Below are positions 45,220-54,162 of a DNA stretch of 64,000 nucleotides, one piece after another. The stretch covers positions 558,001 to 622,000 of the forward strand of contig JACKMC010000001.1 of NCBI GenBank assembly GCA_024235595.1. Direction: 5' to 3'. Source of the stretch: Zoogloeaceae bacterium (GTDB lineage Bacteria > Pseudomonadota > Gammaproteobacteria > Burkholderiales > Rhodocyclaceae). The notes under the pieces were generated by a model, which was given only the letters and a program-made list of their open reading frames with translations, did not search any database and was not told where the DNA came from. Within the stretch, counting starts at the first letter, position 1. Each line of letters opens with the position of its first letter. Both the position numbers and the translations under genes were made by a program.

Positions 45220-47805
45220 TCAGGGTGCCGCGCGCGCGCGGCGGAGGCGCTGGCGATGCGCCACCCAGCCGATCAGCATGAGCGCCGGCAGGAACATCCA
45301 TTCCGGCGCGACCCCTTCGCCCGCTACCTCGATGGCGATGATCCTGAAGCCCGCCTCGATACCGAGTTTTGCGGCCTGGCTGCCGAAGTCCACCTGGGTG
45401 ACGGTGAAGCCGGCATCGCCGATCACGGTGCTCACCCCGCTCTCGGCCAGGCGTCGCGACGCAGTGGCGGCCGGTTCGCCGAGCGGCAGCAGCACGCCGC
45501 GCTCGACGTCCTCGCCCTCCAGGGTGGTGCCGGCGAGCAGCACCCGCATGCTCGCGCCGGGCGGGGCGGCGACGATCGCCGCTTCGGCCGCTTCGCCGGT
45601 AAGTTGCCGGTAGGGCGCCCTGAGCGGGTCCATGAACAGGCCGGGGTGGAAGAGCATGAACACCGCCAGCAGCATCACCAGCCGCTCGGCGCTGGTGCTG
45701 CGCAGCAGCAGCCAGCCCTGGTTCACCGAGATGAAGGCGAAGCCCGCAAGGGTGGCGCTGGCGAGGGTGATCAGGGTGTGGCCGGTGCCGCTCACGCCGA
45801 TCAACAGCAGCTTGGGATTGAGCACGAACATGAAGGGCAGCAGGGCCATGCGCATCGAGTAGCGGAAGGCGACGATGCCGGTGCGGATCGGGTTGGCGTG
45901 GGCGATGCTGGCCGCGGCGTAGGAGGCCAGCCCGACCGGCGGCGTGATGTCGGCCATGAGACCGAAGTAGAAGACGAACAGGTGGGCGGCGATGAGCGGT
46001 ACGAAAAGCCCGTTCTGCGCGCCGATGGCGACGATCACCGGCGCCATCAGCGAGGACACCACGATGTAGTTGGCAGTGGTCGGCAGTCCCATGCCGAGGA
46101 CCAGGCAGATCGCCGCCACCAGCGCCAGCATGGCGATGATGTGGCCGCCGGAAAGCGCGCTGACCAGTTCGGTCATCACCAGTCCCACGCCGGTGAGGGT
46201 GACGGTGCCGACGATGATGCCGGCGGTGGCTGTGGCGATCGCCACCGTGATCATGTTGCGGGCGCCCCCGGCGAGCCCGTCGACGAGGTCCTGGAGGCCT
46301 TGCCAGGCGGCGTCCGCGATGTCGCGCTGGCCGCGGAACAAGGCCAGCAAAGGGCGCTGGGTGAGTACGATGAAGGCCAGAAAGAGTGTCGCCCAGAAGG
46401 CCGCCCGGGTCGGTGAGAGCTGTTCGACGACAAGGTTCCACACCAGTGCGCCCACGGGCAGCAGGAAATGCATTCCGGATCGCAGCGTGGGGCCGAACTC
46501 GGGCAGGACGGTGATCGGCGCGTCGGCCGGTGGCGCCTCGCCGGCGTGCGGCACGCTCATGCGCAGCAGCACCACGTAGGCCACCAGCAGCAGGGTGGCC
46601 ATCACCGCAAAGGACACCCGCGGCATCAGGAGGTGCACCAGGGCGCCGACGAAGGATGTCACCGCCAGCACCGAGGCGATGCCGACGAAGCCCAGCGCGA
46701 AGTTGCTCATCGAGCGCTGCCAGCGTGGCGAGTGGCGCCGTGGCAGGCCGCGCAGGTCGGCCTTGACCGCCTCGAGGTGGACGATGTAGAGCAGACCGAG
46801 GTAGGAGACCATGGCCGAGATCAGCGCGTGCTTGAGCACCTGCACGTATGGCACGCCCACGTATTCGACCATCAGGAAGGCCGCCGCGCCCATCACCGGC
46901 GGCATCACCTGGCCGTTCACCGAGGCCGCGCATTCGATCGCGGCGGCCTTCTCGGCCGGGTAGCCGACCCGCTTGATGAGCGGGATGGTGAGTGGCCCGG
47001 TGGTCACCACGTTGGTGATCGAGGAGCCCGAGATCAGCCCGGTGGCGGCCGAGGCGACCACCGCGGCCTTGGCCGGTCCGCCGCGCATGTGCCCCAGCAG
47101 GGCCACCGCGCTGCGGATGAAGTAACTGCCGGCGCCGGCGGTCTCGAGCAGCGCGCCGAACAGCACGAAGAGGAAGATGAGGCCGGCAGAGACGCCCAGC
47201 GCAACGCCGAAGACCCCTTCGGTGCCGAGCCACATGTGGCCCATCGCCCGGTTGAAGGAAGCGCCCTTGTGGGCGATCAGGTCCGGCATCAGCTCGCCAA
47301 AGAAAATGTAGCCCAGCATGATCAGCGCCAGCAGCACCATCGGCAGGCCCAGCACCCGCCGCGTAGCTTCGAGCAGCAGCGCCATGCCGACCGCCGCGGC
47401 CGCAACTTCGGCGCGCGTGGGGGCGCCGGTGTGGGCGCTTACCGAGTCGTAGAAGATCGACAGATAGGCCGCGCAAAGGGCCGCTATCACCGCCAGCATC
47501 ACATCGCTGCGCGGAACGCCGATGGTCGCCGTATTGCGGTGCGCCGGATAGGCGAGAAAAGCCAGCAGCACCGCAAAGGCGAGGTGCAGCGAGCGGATCT
47601 TGGCCTGGTTGAAAACCAGCACCCCCAGCAGCTCGGGCAGCGGTGAGGCGACCCATAGCTGGAAGGCCGCCCAGCTCAGCCCGGTGGCCACCAGCAGTCG
47701 GGCTGCCTGGCCGGTGGGCTGGCGCAGGCCCATTGCGAAACTCGCGCCATGAAGGCGGCGTTTGCGCGGCGCGGGTGCGGAGTCGGGATTGCTCACGTTG
47801 CTCAT
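45220..47805 (-). CDS. TRAP transporter permease, fused 4TM/12TM type
   Basis: An 861-residue inner-membrane protein uniting the small (DctQ-like) and large (DctM-like) permease units. The large unit shows GLISGSSITNVVTTGPLTIP, AIECAASVNGQVMPPVMGAA, LVLGMGLPTTANYIVVSSLM and FGLMADITPPVGLASYAAAS. The C-terminal 150 residues form a DUF3394-like extension with a PDZ-resembling part (VTQVDFGSQAAKLGIEAGFR). Such fusions usually work with a TAXI-type periplasmic binding protein, which is not next to it. Substrate unknown, possibly a carboxylate. Confidence 0.9.
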   Translation of the reverse strand: MSNVSNPDSAPAPRKRRLHGASFAMGLRQPTGQAARLLVATGLSWAAFQLWVASPLPELLGVLVFNQAKIRSLHLAFAVLLAFLAYPAHRNTATIGVPRSDVMLAVIAALCAAYLSIFYDSVSAHTGAPTRAEVAAAAVGMALLLEATRRVLGLPMVLLALIMLGYIFFGELMPDLIAHKGASFNRAMGHMWLGTEGVFGVALGVSAGLIFLFVLFGALLETAGAGSYFIRSAVALLGHMRGGPAKAAVVASAATGLISGSSITNVVTTGPLTIPLIKRVGYPAEKAAAIECAASVNGQVMPPVMGAAAFLMVEYVGVPYVQVLKHALISAMVSYLGLLYIVHLEAVKADLRGLPRRHSPRWQRSMSNFALGFVGIASVLAVTSFVGALVHLLMPRVSFAVMATLLLVAYVVLLRMSVPHAGEAPPADAPITVLPEFGPTLRSGMHFLLPVGALVWNLVVEQLSPTRAAFWATLFLAFIVLTQRPLLALFRGQRDIADAAWQGLQDLVDGLAGGARNMITVAIATATAGIIVGTVTLTGVGLVMTELVSALSGGHIIAMLALVAAICLVLGMGLPTTANYIVVSSLMAPVIVAIGAQNGLFVPLIAAHLFVFYFGLMADITPPVGLASYAAASIAHANPIRTGIVAFRYSMRMALLPFMFVLNPKLLLIGVSGTGHTLITLASATLAGFAFISVNQGWLLLRSTSAERLVMLLAVFMLFHPGLFMDPLRAPYRQLTGEAAEAAIVAAPPGASMRVLLAGTTLEGEDVERGVLLPLGEPAATASRRLAESGVSTVIGDAGFTVTQVDFGSQAAKLGIEAGFRIIAIEVAGEGVAPEWMFLPALMLIGWVAHRQRLRRARAAP

Positions 47806-48039
47806 GCGGCTTGCCGAAGCGCCCTGTGGCAGTTGTCGGTCGGCTCGACACGGCGCCTGGGAGCTCTCCCGGGACCGGATCCGGGGCCCAGTATCGGTGT
47901 ACGTTGCGCGCCCGGTCAAGCCCGCCCCGGGCCGGCGTCGCGCTCCGCGCCGCGGCGCCGTGTCGCTACTATTGCCGAAGCGCGTTGCGCAGCCAAGCAA
48001 AAAGCTGTGAATTCGGCTCGGCGCGCGAGCCCGCGGCGC

Positions 48040-49005
48040 CTACAGCCAGCGCTTCCTGCGGAACAGCGTGAGCAGCCCGAGGGCAATCGCTGCCATGGCA
48101 CTGATCAGCACGAAATAGCCGTATTTGAAATGCAGCTCGGGGATGTAATCGAAGTTCATGCCGTACAGCCCGGCCAGGAATCCCAGCGGGACGAAGATGG
48201 CGGTGATCACGGTCAGCACCTGCATGGTCCTGTTGAGCTGGTGCGAAGTGAGCGAGAGATAGCCGTCGCTGAGGTCGCCGCACAGATCGTAGTACATCGA
48301 GCTCAGGCTGCTGAGGCGCTCGAACTTGTCATACACGTCCTGCAGCAGGTGGCGCGTCTCGTCGCCGCCGCTCGTCATATGCGTGGCCGGCTGCTTCATG
48401 ATCTCCGCGAAGATCTTCTCGTGGTAGGCGAACACGCGACGCAGCTTGCGCAGCTTGGTGCGGTAGCTGATCACCGTCATCAGCACCTCGTCGCTGCCGC
48501 CCGCGGACATCTGCTCCTCCAGGTCGGCGAGCACCTCCTCGACCTCGAGAATCGCGTCCAGATAGGTGTTTGCGGAGATCTTGAGGATGCGGCACAGCAG
48601 TTGCGCCGGCGCGCGCAGCAGCGCGTCGAGATTTTCGTCGCGCTTGATCTGCTCGACACCGACCGAATCACCATCGTGTCGGGTGATGAGATAGCCGGCG
48701 CCGACGAAAAAGGCGATCGACAGGGTTTCGATCTCGAGATCCGGCTGCACCCGTCTGATGCCACGGTAGATCAGGAAGCTGTTGGCTTCGAAATGCTCGA
48801 CCTTGGGTGGGTGACGAATCCGTTGCGCATCCTGGATGGCCAGCCGGTGACAGCCCATCCGGGCGAGCAGCTCGCGCTCCCGGTCGGCCGGCTCGCCGCA
48901 GAGGTCGATCCAGATGAAACCGCTCTGCTGCTGCCATGCGTCGATCAGCGTGGCGTCACCGCGCCGGGTGCGGCCGTCTTCATCTACCCAATGCACATCG
49001 ATCAT
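48040..49005 (-). CDS. corA: CorA-type divalent cation transporter
   Basis: A 321-residue membrane protein. A soluble alpha/beta and long-helix domain (residues 1-255) precedes two C-terminal membrane helices; the first ends in the selectivity motif YGMNFDYIPEL. The tail ends basic (FRRKRWL), as in CorA. It carries Mg2+ and perhaps Co2+ or Ni2+ into the cell as a pentamer. It is a single transcription unit by spacing. Confidence 0.92.
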   Translation of the reverse strand: MIDVHWVDEDGRTRRGDATLIDAWQQQSGFIWIDLCGEPADRERELLARMGCHRLAIQDAQRIRHPPKVEHFEANSFLIYRGIRRVQPDLEIETLSIAFFVGAGYLITRHDGDSVGVEQIKRDENLDALLRAPAQLLCRILKISANTYLDAILEVEEVLADLEEQMSAGGSDEVLMTVISYRTKLRKLRRVFAYHEKIFAEIMKQPATHMTSGGDETRHLLQDVYDKFERLSSLSSMYYDLCGDLSDGYLSLTSHQLNRTMQVLTVITAIFVPLGFLAGLYGMNFDYIPELHFKYGYFVLISAMAAIALGLLTLFRRKRWL

Positions 49006-49090
49006 TCGAGTCCTCCCGTTTCAGGCGTGCGCCGCTCGATGACGCCACAGGGGCCGCGGTGCGGCAGTTGGCCAAGGATAGCGGAGCTGC

Positions 49091-49969
49091 TCAGCGGCCT
49101 CGCAGTGCCTCGCGGCGCGCCAGGCCCAGTCTGTCGGAGCGTTCGAGCTTGTCTGCGAAGGCCGGGAAATCGAGATCGTGGCGCTCGCGCAAGTGCCGCG
49201 CGGTGGCGCGCAGCCGGCGCCAGTCGGGCTGGAAACCGGGATCGTTGAACGCAAACAGCAGCTGGTTGCCGTCCTCCGGCACCGACATCACGATCACGCG
49301 ATCGTCAAACGCCGCCATCGCCGCACCGATCAGGCCGGCATGACTTTCCCGCTCGCCCGCAAGATTGACGACCAGCACACCCTTGCCCGACAGGCGGGCA
49401 GCGGCGGTGTCGAAGAAGCCGTGGCTGGCCAGTCCGCTGGCGAGGCCGCTGTGGTCGAAGGCATCGACCAGCAGCACATCGCAGCGCGCGCCGTCGGCGG
49501 CGAGGCATGCGGCACCGTCGCCGTGCACGATGGCGAGCGTGGGCCCGTCTTCTGGAATCCCGAAGGCGTCGCGCAGCGCAATCACCCGCGTATCGAGCTC
49601 GATCGCGCGCAACTCGCAGCGGGGCAGTCGATGATGGCAGAACTTGAGCAATGAGCCACCGCCCAGCCCGATCATGACGATACGCCGGGGGCGCGGGACG
49701 AACAGCAGGAACAGCATCATCTTCTGCGTGTAGCGCAGCGCCAGCGCGTTGGGCGCGCGCTTGAGCATCGCGCTTTGCATCAAGCGCATGCTGAAGTGCA
49801 GGTAGCGACGCTCACCGTCATCGAGGACGAAGGGCTTGTCGTAGCGCTCGGCTAGGATCGCCTCGCTCAGCGCCTGGACATCGGACCAGGGCGGCTCGAG
49901 CAGCAGCAAATGCCCCGGCTCGGTGTCGAAGGGGCTCGGTATTTCGAGAAGCGGCTGGCTGATGGTCAT
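49091..49969 (-). CDS. Spermidine synthase-like methyltransferase-fold protein
   Basis: A 292-residue Rossmann-fold protein. RRIVMIGLGGGSLLKFCHHR, ELRAIELDTRVIALRDAFG, VHGDGAACLA and CDVLLVDAFDHSG are the spermidine synthase order (SAM-type nucleotide site, acidic loop). The active-site region is shortened compared with SpeE and typical polyamine contacts are missing, so it belongs to the SpeE-like group of unknown reaction. It stands alone between corA and the small unknown genes. Confidence 0.75.
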   Translation of the reverse strand: MTISQPLLEIPSPFDTEPGHLLLLEPPWSDVQALSEAILAERYDKPFVLDDGERRYLHFSMRLMQSAMLKRAPNALALRYTQKMMLFLLFVPRPRRIVMIGLGGGSLLKFCHHRLPRCELRAIELDTRVIALRDAFGIPEDGPTLAIVHGDGAACLAADGARCDVLLVDAFDHSGLASGLASHGFFDTAAARLSGKGVLVVNLAGERESHAGLIGAAMAAFDDRVIVMSVPEDGNQLLFAFNDPGFQPDWRRLRATARHLRERHDLDFPAFADKLERSDRLGLARREALRGR

Positions 49970-50062
49970 GCGGGCGGGCGGATGCCGGAGGGAGGAATTC
50001 TACCTCCGGCAGGCCGGCCGCCCGCGCTGCCGTCTGCTGCCGGGTCGCGCCCGGCAGGGGAC

Positions 50063-50392
50063 TCAGGAAAAAGCGGTGGTGCTGCGGCTGCGGCGGACGA
50101 TGTGCCGTACGCCTTTGGCGAGCATGGTCCATGCGCCGGCGAGCAACTCGATCATGACCGCGTTGCGCATCGAGCGACCTTCCTGCATGTAGCGAGCGGT
50201 GTCGCTGCTTGCGCAGAACGGGATTGGCGGCGCCGCTTCGGGCTGCGCATCACGCGCCTCGACCGAGGGCTTCAGGTGGGTGGCGAAGTTCCACAGTGCG
50301 GCACTGCGCATCCTGCGGCCCTGCTCGAGATAGTCGACGAGGTCGATCGTGTCGCCTTGCCGGATTGGGGTGGTATTTGCCTGGGTGTTCAT
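50063..50392 (-). CDS. Small hypothetical protein with an internal duplication
   Basis: A 109-residue basic protein. Two similar stretches, DYLEQGRRMRSAALWNF (about residues 20-36) and RYMQEGRSMRNAVMIEL (about 67-83), suggest an internal repeat with the pattern Y-[LM]-x-x-G-R-x-M-R-x-A. The first and second halves are joined by a Pro/Ala-rich linker. The tail is Arg-rich. No family was recognised. It lies 48 bases downstream of another small gene in the same direction. Confidence 0.5.
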   Translation of the reverse strand: MNTQANTTPIRQGDTIDLVDYLEQGRRMRSAALWNFATHLKPSVEARDAQPEAAPPIPFCASSDTARYMQEGRSMRNAVMIELLAGAWTMLAKGVRHIVRRSRSTTAFS

Positions 50393-50440
50393 TTCATTGA
50401 TTCCGTTTTATGACGGCGTGTGGCCGTCCGCAACGGTGAG

Positions 50441-50674
50441 CTAGTCCGTCGGGTAAGAGTCGTGGCGTACAACAGTGGACATGAAACGACCGAGATCGAA
50501 GCAGTCGGCCAGCCGTCCTGCGATGGATGGGTCGGCCTGGCGCGATTTCACGCCGCTGTCGACCGCCGCTGCGCCTGAAAACCGGGCTGCAGCCTTGCTC
50601 GCCAGCACCTGGCCGTAGTCGTAGAAATCGACCTGGTCGGATGAAGCCTTGCGGGGGTTGGCGGTCTTGAACAT
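50441..50674 (-). CDS. Small hypothetical protein
   Basis: A 77-residue protein starting MFKTANPRKASSDQVDFYDY after GGAGCAGGACAAG. The open frame is longer, but the upstream part crosses a hairpin and an AT-rich promoter-like region, so the internal ATG is preferred. No motif was recognised; it has Ala-rich and FDLGRFMSTVV segments. It may be co-transcribed with the 109-residue gene behind it. Confidence 0.45.
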   Translation of the reverse strand: MFKTANPRKASSDQVDFYDYGQVLASKAAARFSGAAAVDSGVKSRQADPSIAGRLADCFDLGRFMSTVVRHDSYPTD

Positions 50675-50712
50675 CTTGTCCTGCTCCGAAGTGGTGCATT
50701 TCTTCAACTTGT

Positions 50713-50731
50713 ATGCCCCTTGTTGGGGCAT
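50713..50731. promoter_or_regulatory. Leader hairpin ATGCCCC/GGGGCAT
   Basis: Perfect seven-base inverted repeat ATGCCCC and GGGGCAT with a five-base loop. It lies about 40 bases before the ATG at 50674 in the leader predicted from the promoter at 50781-50809. It has no T-run, so it is not a simple terminator. Confidence 0.45.
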
Positions 50732-50780
50732 GCGGCTCGAAGCGGACTCTAGACGCCTGCGCTGGCGGCGACAAACGAGG

Positions 50781-50809
50781 ATTATTGATTTACAAATTAC
50801 AAAAACTAA
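50781..50809 (-). promoter_or_regulatory. AT-rich promoter for the small genes
   Basis: Minus strand TTAGTT (50804-50809), a 17-base spacer and AATAAT (50781-50786). The stretch 50781-50812 is about 85% A+T, striking in this GC-rich DNA. It gives a leader of about 95 bases carrying the hairpin. Confidence 0.45.
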
Positions 50810-50836
50810 TTTACTCAAGCGATGCTTTCGTCGCGC

Positions 50837-51262
50837 TCATGCGAACAGCCACAGTCCGGTCAGGCCGCATATCAGCACGGCATGCGGGAAGGCGACAGTG
50901 GGTCGCAGGGCACTACGGGCGTATTCGCCAAGCAGGCCGCGCACGCCGGGGCGTGCGGCCGCCCATTCGCTGTGCAGCTGGCAGGCGGGCGTGTCGTCCT
51001 CGGTGCCGTCGCGGATCACCGCCTCGAGATGCAGGATCCGCGCCGCGAGCCGGTTCTGGAAGGTGCGGAAAATCGCCTCCTGCACCCAGAGCACCGCTAT
51101 CAGAAGGGCCATCAGGAGTGCGAAGCGCCCACTCACGAAAGCGATCGCGGCAAGCATCACCGCCAGCAGCTTGAGCCACAGCAGGCCACGCTCGTACTGC
51201 TCGTGGTTGTTCTGCAGGGTGGACCACTCGAGCTCGATTGCGGAGGTCGGTTCGTTCGGCAT
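50837..51262 (-). CDS. Hypothetical membrane protein
   Basis: A 141-residue protein starting MPNEPTSAIELEWSTLQNNH. Two hydrophobic helices close together (residues about 30-60, LLWLKLLAVMLAAIAFVSG and LLMALLIAVLWVQEAIF) and a third at the C-terminus (AVLICGLTGLWLFA). The middle part is soluble and amphipathic. No family was recognised. It is divergent from the AhpD-like gene. Confidence 0.55.
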   Translation of the reverse strand: MPNEPTSAIELEWSTLQNNHEQYERGLLWLKLLAVMLAAIAFVSGRFALLMALLIAVLWVQEAIFRTFQNRLAARILHLEAVIRDGTEDDTPACQLHSEWAAARPGVRGLLGEYARSALRPTVAFPHAVLICGLTGLWLFA

Positions 51263-51431
51263 GGGCGTCGCAGGCGCGTGCCTGCCAAAGGGCCGGAGGG
51301 ATCCCGAGAATACCCGATCGATGCGGGCGCGGGCCACCGCCGCGCGGCTCGGCGCGCATCGCGGCAGAGCGCTCGCGTGCACAGTGCGGCGGCATGATAA
51401 TGAGCTTCCGCTACGACACCAGGGGATGACC

Positions 51432-51833
51432 ATGGCCACCGTGCCGCCGAGCACCGAAGACGATCCGCGGGTGAAGGCAGTATTCGACGATATCCGCCGC
51501 ACCCGCAATACCGACTTCATCAACAACATGTGGCGCTATCTCGCTTTCGATCCAGTGCTGCTCGAAGCCACCTGGCGGGAAGTCAAGGCGGTGATGGCGA
51601 CGCCGTCAACGCTCGACCCGCTGACCAAGGAGATGCTCTATCTCGCGGTCTCGATCGCCAACAGCTGCAGCTACTGCGTTCATTCGCATACCGCGGCGGC
51701 GGTGGCCAAGGGCATGAGCGCGGCGCAGCACGCCGAGCTCATGGCAATCGTCGGCCTCGCGGCGAAGACCAATCATCTTGCGACCGCATTGCAGGTGCCG
51801 GTGGACGCGGCCTTCGAGCGCGGCGCCGGCTGA
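51432..51833 (+). CDS. AhpD-like carboxymuconolactone decarboxylase family protein
   Basis: A 133-residue all-helical protein. The active-site motif is NSCSYCVHSHTAAA, with Cys79, Cys82 and His86 (Cys-x2-Cys-x3-His) as in AhpD-type peroxidase partners. LTKEMLYLAVSIAN is the usual segment before it. It probably protects against peroxides as an alkylhydroperoxidase-like protein. An ATG two codons earlier is possible, but AGGGG is spaced better for 51432. Confidence 0.85.
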   Translation: MATVPPSTEDDPRVKAVFDDIRRTRNTDFINNMWRYLAFDPVLLEATWREVKAVMATPSTLDPLTKEMLYLAVSIANSCSYCVHSHTAAAVAKGMSAAQHAELMAIVGLAAKTNHLATALQVPVDAAFERGAG

Positions 51834-52469
51834 CTAGCGGCGGCGCCACAGCGTCGCCAGCCAGGGCTGCTGCTCGCGTGGCAGGCCCGGCGGGCGGTAG
51901 TAGTGGCGAATCTCCTCGAAGCCCGCCGCGGTGACGCAGGCACGCCAGTTCTCGAGGTCGTAGAAGCAGCCGTAGCGCTGGCCGTTGAAGCCGTCCTGGT
52001 TTTCGCCGCGGGGGTTGGACGCGAACAGCACTCCACGCGGCTTGAGCGAGGCATGAAGGGCGCGCAGCAGATCGCCCAGTGCCGCGCGCGGTGCATGGAA
52101 CAGGCTCGCGTTGGCGAATACGCCGTCGAAGCGCGCGGGCGGCAGCTCGAGCTCGATGAAGTTCTGGTGCAGCACCTCGCAGCCGGTCTGGGCGCCCGCC
52201 ATCTCGACGAAGGCCTTTGCGCCGTCGAGGCCCACGGCCGTGTGGCCGCGCTCGACGAAGCGCGCGAGGTCGCGGCCAGGGCCGCAGCCAAGATCCAGAA
52301 TGGTGAACGGCGCCTCGCCCTCGATGGCCCCGAGCAGGGCATCGATGTTCTGGCTCACGTCGTGATCGCGGGTGCCTTCGCGGTAGGACTCGGCGTTGCG
52401 CTCGTAATGGTCGATGGTGGAGGCCGTGAGGGCCTCGAGGTCCGCTGCGGAGGGTGTCGGTCTGGTCAT
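51834..52469 (-). CDS. SAM-dependent methyltransferase
   Basis: A 211-residue class I methyltransferase. Motif I is FTILDLGCGPGRDLARFVER, followed by VGLDGAKAFVEMA and FDGVFANASLFHAP (motif III-like). It starts MTRPTPSAADLEALT. The substrate is unknown. It is 4 bases after the selO stop, so they form an operon, and its stop abuts the end of the AhpD-like gene on the other strand. Confidence 0.85.
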   Translation of the reverse strand: MTRPTPSAADLEALTASTIDHYERNAESYREGTRDHDVSQNIDALLGAIEGEAPFTILDLGCGPGRDLARFVERGHTAVGLDGAKAFVEMAGAQTGCEVLHQNFIELELPPARFDGVFANASLFHAPRAALGDLLRALHASLKPRGVLFASNPRGENQDGFNGQRYGCFYDLENWRACVTAAGFEEIRHYYRPPGLPREQQPWLATLWRRR

Positions 52470-52473
52470 GATT

Positions 52474-53982
52474 TCAACTCGAGCAACTGACTTCCAGCCC
52501 CGCCGCCCAGTCGGGCGGTGGCGCGGCGAAGCGTTCGCAGGCGGGCTGTTCGTCGAAGGGCCGTTTGAGGCATTCGTGCACCGCTCGCAGTTCATCGTAG
52601 TCGCCCTCGCGGGCGGCACGGATTGCGCCTTCCGCGATCCAGTTGCGCAACACGTACTTGGGATTGACCGCGTTCATCGCCTGCTGGCGCTCCCCGTCGG
52701 GCCGCGATTCGCCGCGCAGCCGTTCGCGCCAGGCGGCGAGCCAGGCGTCGCAGGCTTCGCGGTCGATGATGAGGTCGCGCAGCGGCGCGTCCGCCGTCGG
52801 GCCCTGCGGGCTGGCGGGCAGACGGCCGAGCTGGCGGAAGAACAGGGTGTAGTCGCTGCGGTTGGCGTCGAGCAGTCCGTAAAGCTGGCTGATGAGCTCG
52901 TCGTCGCCCTCGCGCGGCGCGGCGATGCCGAGCTTGGCGCACATCAGGGCGACGAAGTCGCGGTTATAGACCTCGGCGTAGTTTCGGTCGATTGCTTCCT
53001 GCATCGCCGCCTCGTCGCCGATCAACGGCAACAGCGCATGGCCGAGCGCGTGCAGGTTCCAGTGCGCGACATGGGGCTGGCGACGATAGCTGTAGCGGCC
53101 ACCATGGTCGGTGTGGTTGCAGATATGGTTGGCGTCGAAGGCGTCCATGAAGCCGAAGGGGCCATAGTCGAGGGTCAGTCCGAGGATGGACATGTTGTCG
53201 GTGTTCATCACCCCGTGCATGAAACCCACCGCCTGCCAGCGCGCCATCAGCGCGGCGGTGCGGCGGCTGACCTCGGCGAGCATCGCCGCGGCGGGGCTCG
53301 CGGCCTCGCGCAGCTGCGGGAAAAAGCGGTCGATCACATAGTCGGCGAGCAGGCGCAGTTCGTCGCCGCGATCGTTGGCGGCCCAGTGCTCGAAGGAGCC
53401 GAAACGCACGAAGCTGGGGGCGAGCCGGGTGCACACCGCGGCGGTCTCGCGCTCCTCGCGCTGCACCGGGTGGCTGGAACCGACGATCGCCAGCGCGCGC
53501 GTGGTGGGAATGCCCAGCGCGGCCATTGCTTCCGAGCAGAGGAACTCGCGGATCGACGAGCGCAGGACCGCACGGCCGTCGCCCATGCGTGAGTATGGCG
53601 TGCGTCCCGCCCCCTTCAACTGGATCTCCAACGGGCCGTTGGCGGTGCGTACTTCGCCCAGCAGATGGGCGCGGCCATCGCCGAGCTGGCCCGCCCAGTG
53701 GCCGAACTGGTGGCCGGAGTAGACCGCGGCGAGGATCTCGCTGCCCCGCAGGGCGGTGTTGCCGGCCAGCACCTCGACGAACTCGCCACGGGCCGGCTCG
53801 CGGGGATCGAGCTCGAGCAGGGCGGCTGCCTCATCGCTGGCGATCACCAGGTGAGGGTCCGGCAGGCCCCAGGGCGCGAGGCGGGTATGGAAGTGTGGCG
53901 GCAGGCGGGCGAAGCTGTTGTCGAAGGGCAGGTCTTCGAGCCGGTGGCGCCGCTCGAGGGGCTGTGTGTCGGGTGCTGTCAT
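52474..53982 (-). CDS. selO: SelO/YdiU family protein adenylyltransferase
   Basis: A 502-residue pseudokinase-fold enzyme that transfers AMP to Ser, Thr or Tyr of target proteins, linked to redox homeostasis in E. coli. Motifs: VYSGHQFGHWAGQLGDGRAH, QLKGAGRTPYSRMGDGRAVL, REFLCSEAMAALGIPTTRAL, GFMHGVMNTDNMSILGLTLD and DYGPFGFMDAF. The chain ends VSCSS: Cys stands at the third-last position, where eukaryotic SelO has selenocysteine. It is coupled to the methyltransferase gene behind it. Confidence 0.95.
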   Translation of the reverse strand: MTAPDTQPLERRHRLEDLPFDNSFARLPPHFHTRLAPWGLPDPHLVIASDEAAALLELDPREPARGEFVEVLAGNTALRGSEILAAVYSGHQFGHWAGQLGDGRAHLLGEVRTANGPLEIQLKGAGRTPYSRMGDGRAVLRSSIREFLCSEAMAALGIPTTRALAIVGSSHPVQREERETAAVCTRLAPSFVRFGSFEHWAANDRGDELRLLADYVIDRFFPQLREAASPAAAMLAEVSRRTAALMARWQAVGFMHGVMNTDNMSILGLTLDYGPFGFMDAFDANHICNHTDHGGRYSYRRQPHVAHWNLHALGHALLPLIGDEAAMQEAIDRNYAEVYNRDFVALMCAKLGIAAPREGDDELISQLYGLLDANRSDYTLFFRQLGRLPASPQGPTADAPLRDLIIDREACDAWLAAWRERLRGESRPDGERQQAMNAVNPKYVLRNWIAEGAIRAAREGDYDELRAVHECLKRPFDEQPACERFAAPPPDWAAGLEVSCSS

Positions 53983-54162
53983 GGGGGTATCCGTTGGGGT
54001 TTTCGGTGCTCTGCCGGCATCTTGTGGAGCGTGGACCGTGTCGCTCCCCGACAGTGCCCGAGAAGGCGCCTGCGAGGCCTGCGGGAACAGCTTCGGCAAG
54101 AACGGATACTATTTCATCTGGCGGCTGATTCAGCCGTCGCGCATTTCCGGAGCACGAGAGCC

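Noticed and set aside
45038..47851. Second long minus-strand frame (937 codons) within the TRAP permease gene
   Set aside because: The other minus frame encodes a full TRAP permease with membrane helices; this one is Arg/Ala/Gly-rich and featureless.
52474..52484. Selenocysteine in SelO
   Set aside because: The C-terminal codon at the relevant place is a Cys codon, and no in-frame TGA with a SECIS-like hairpin is present before the natural stop.
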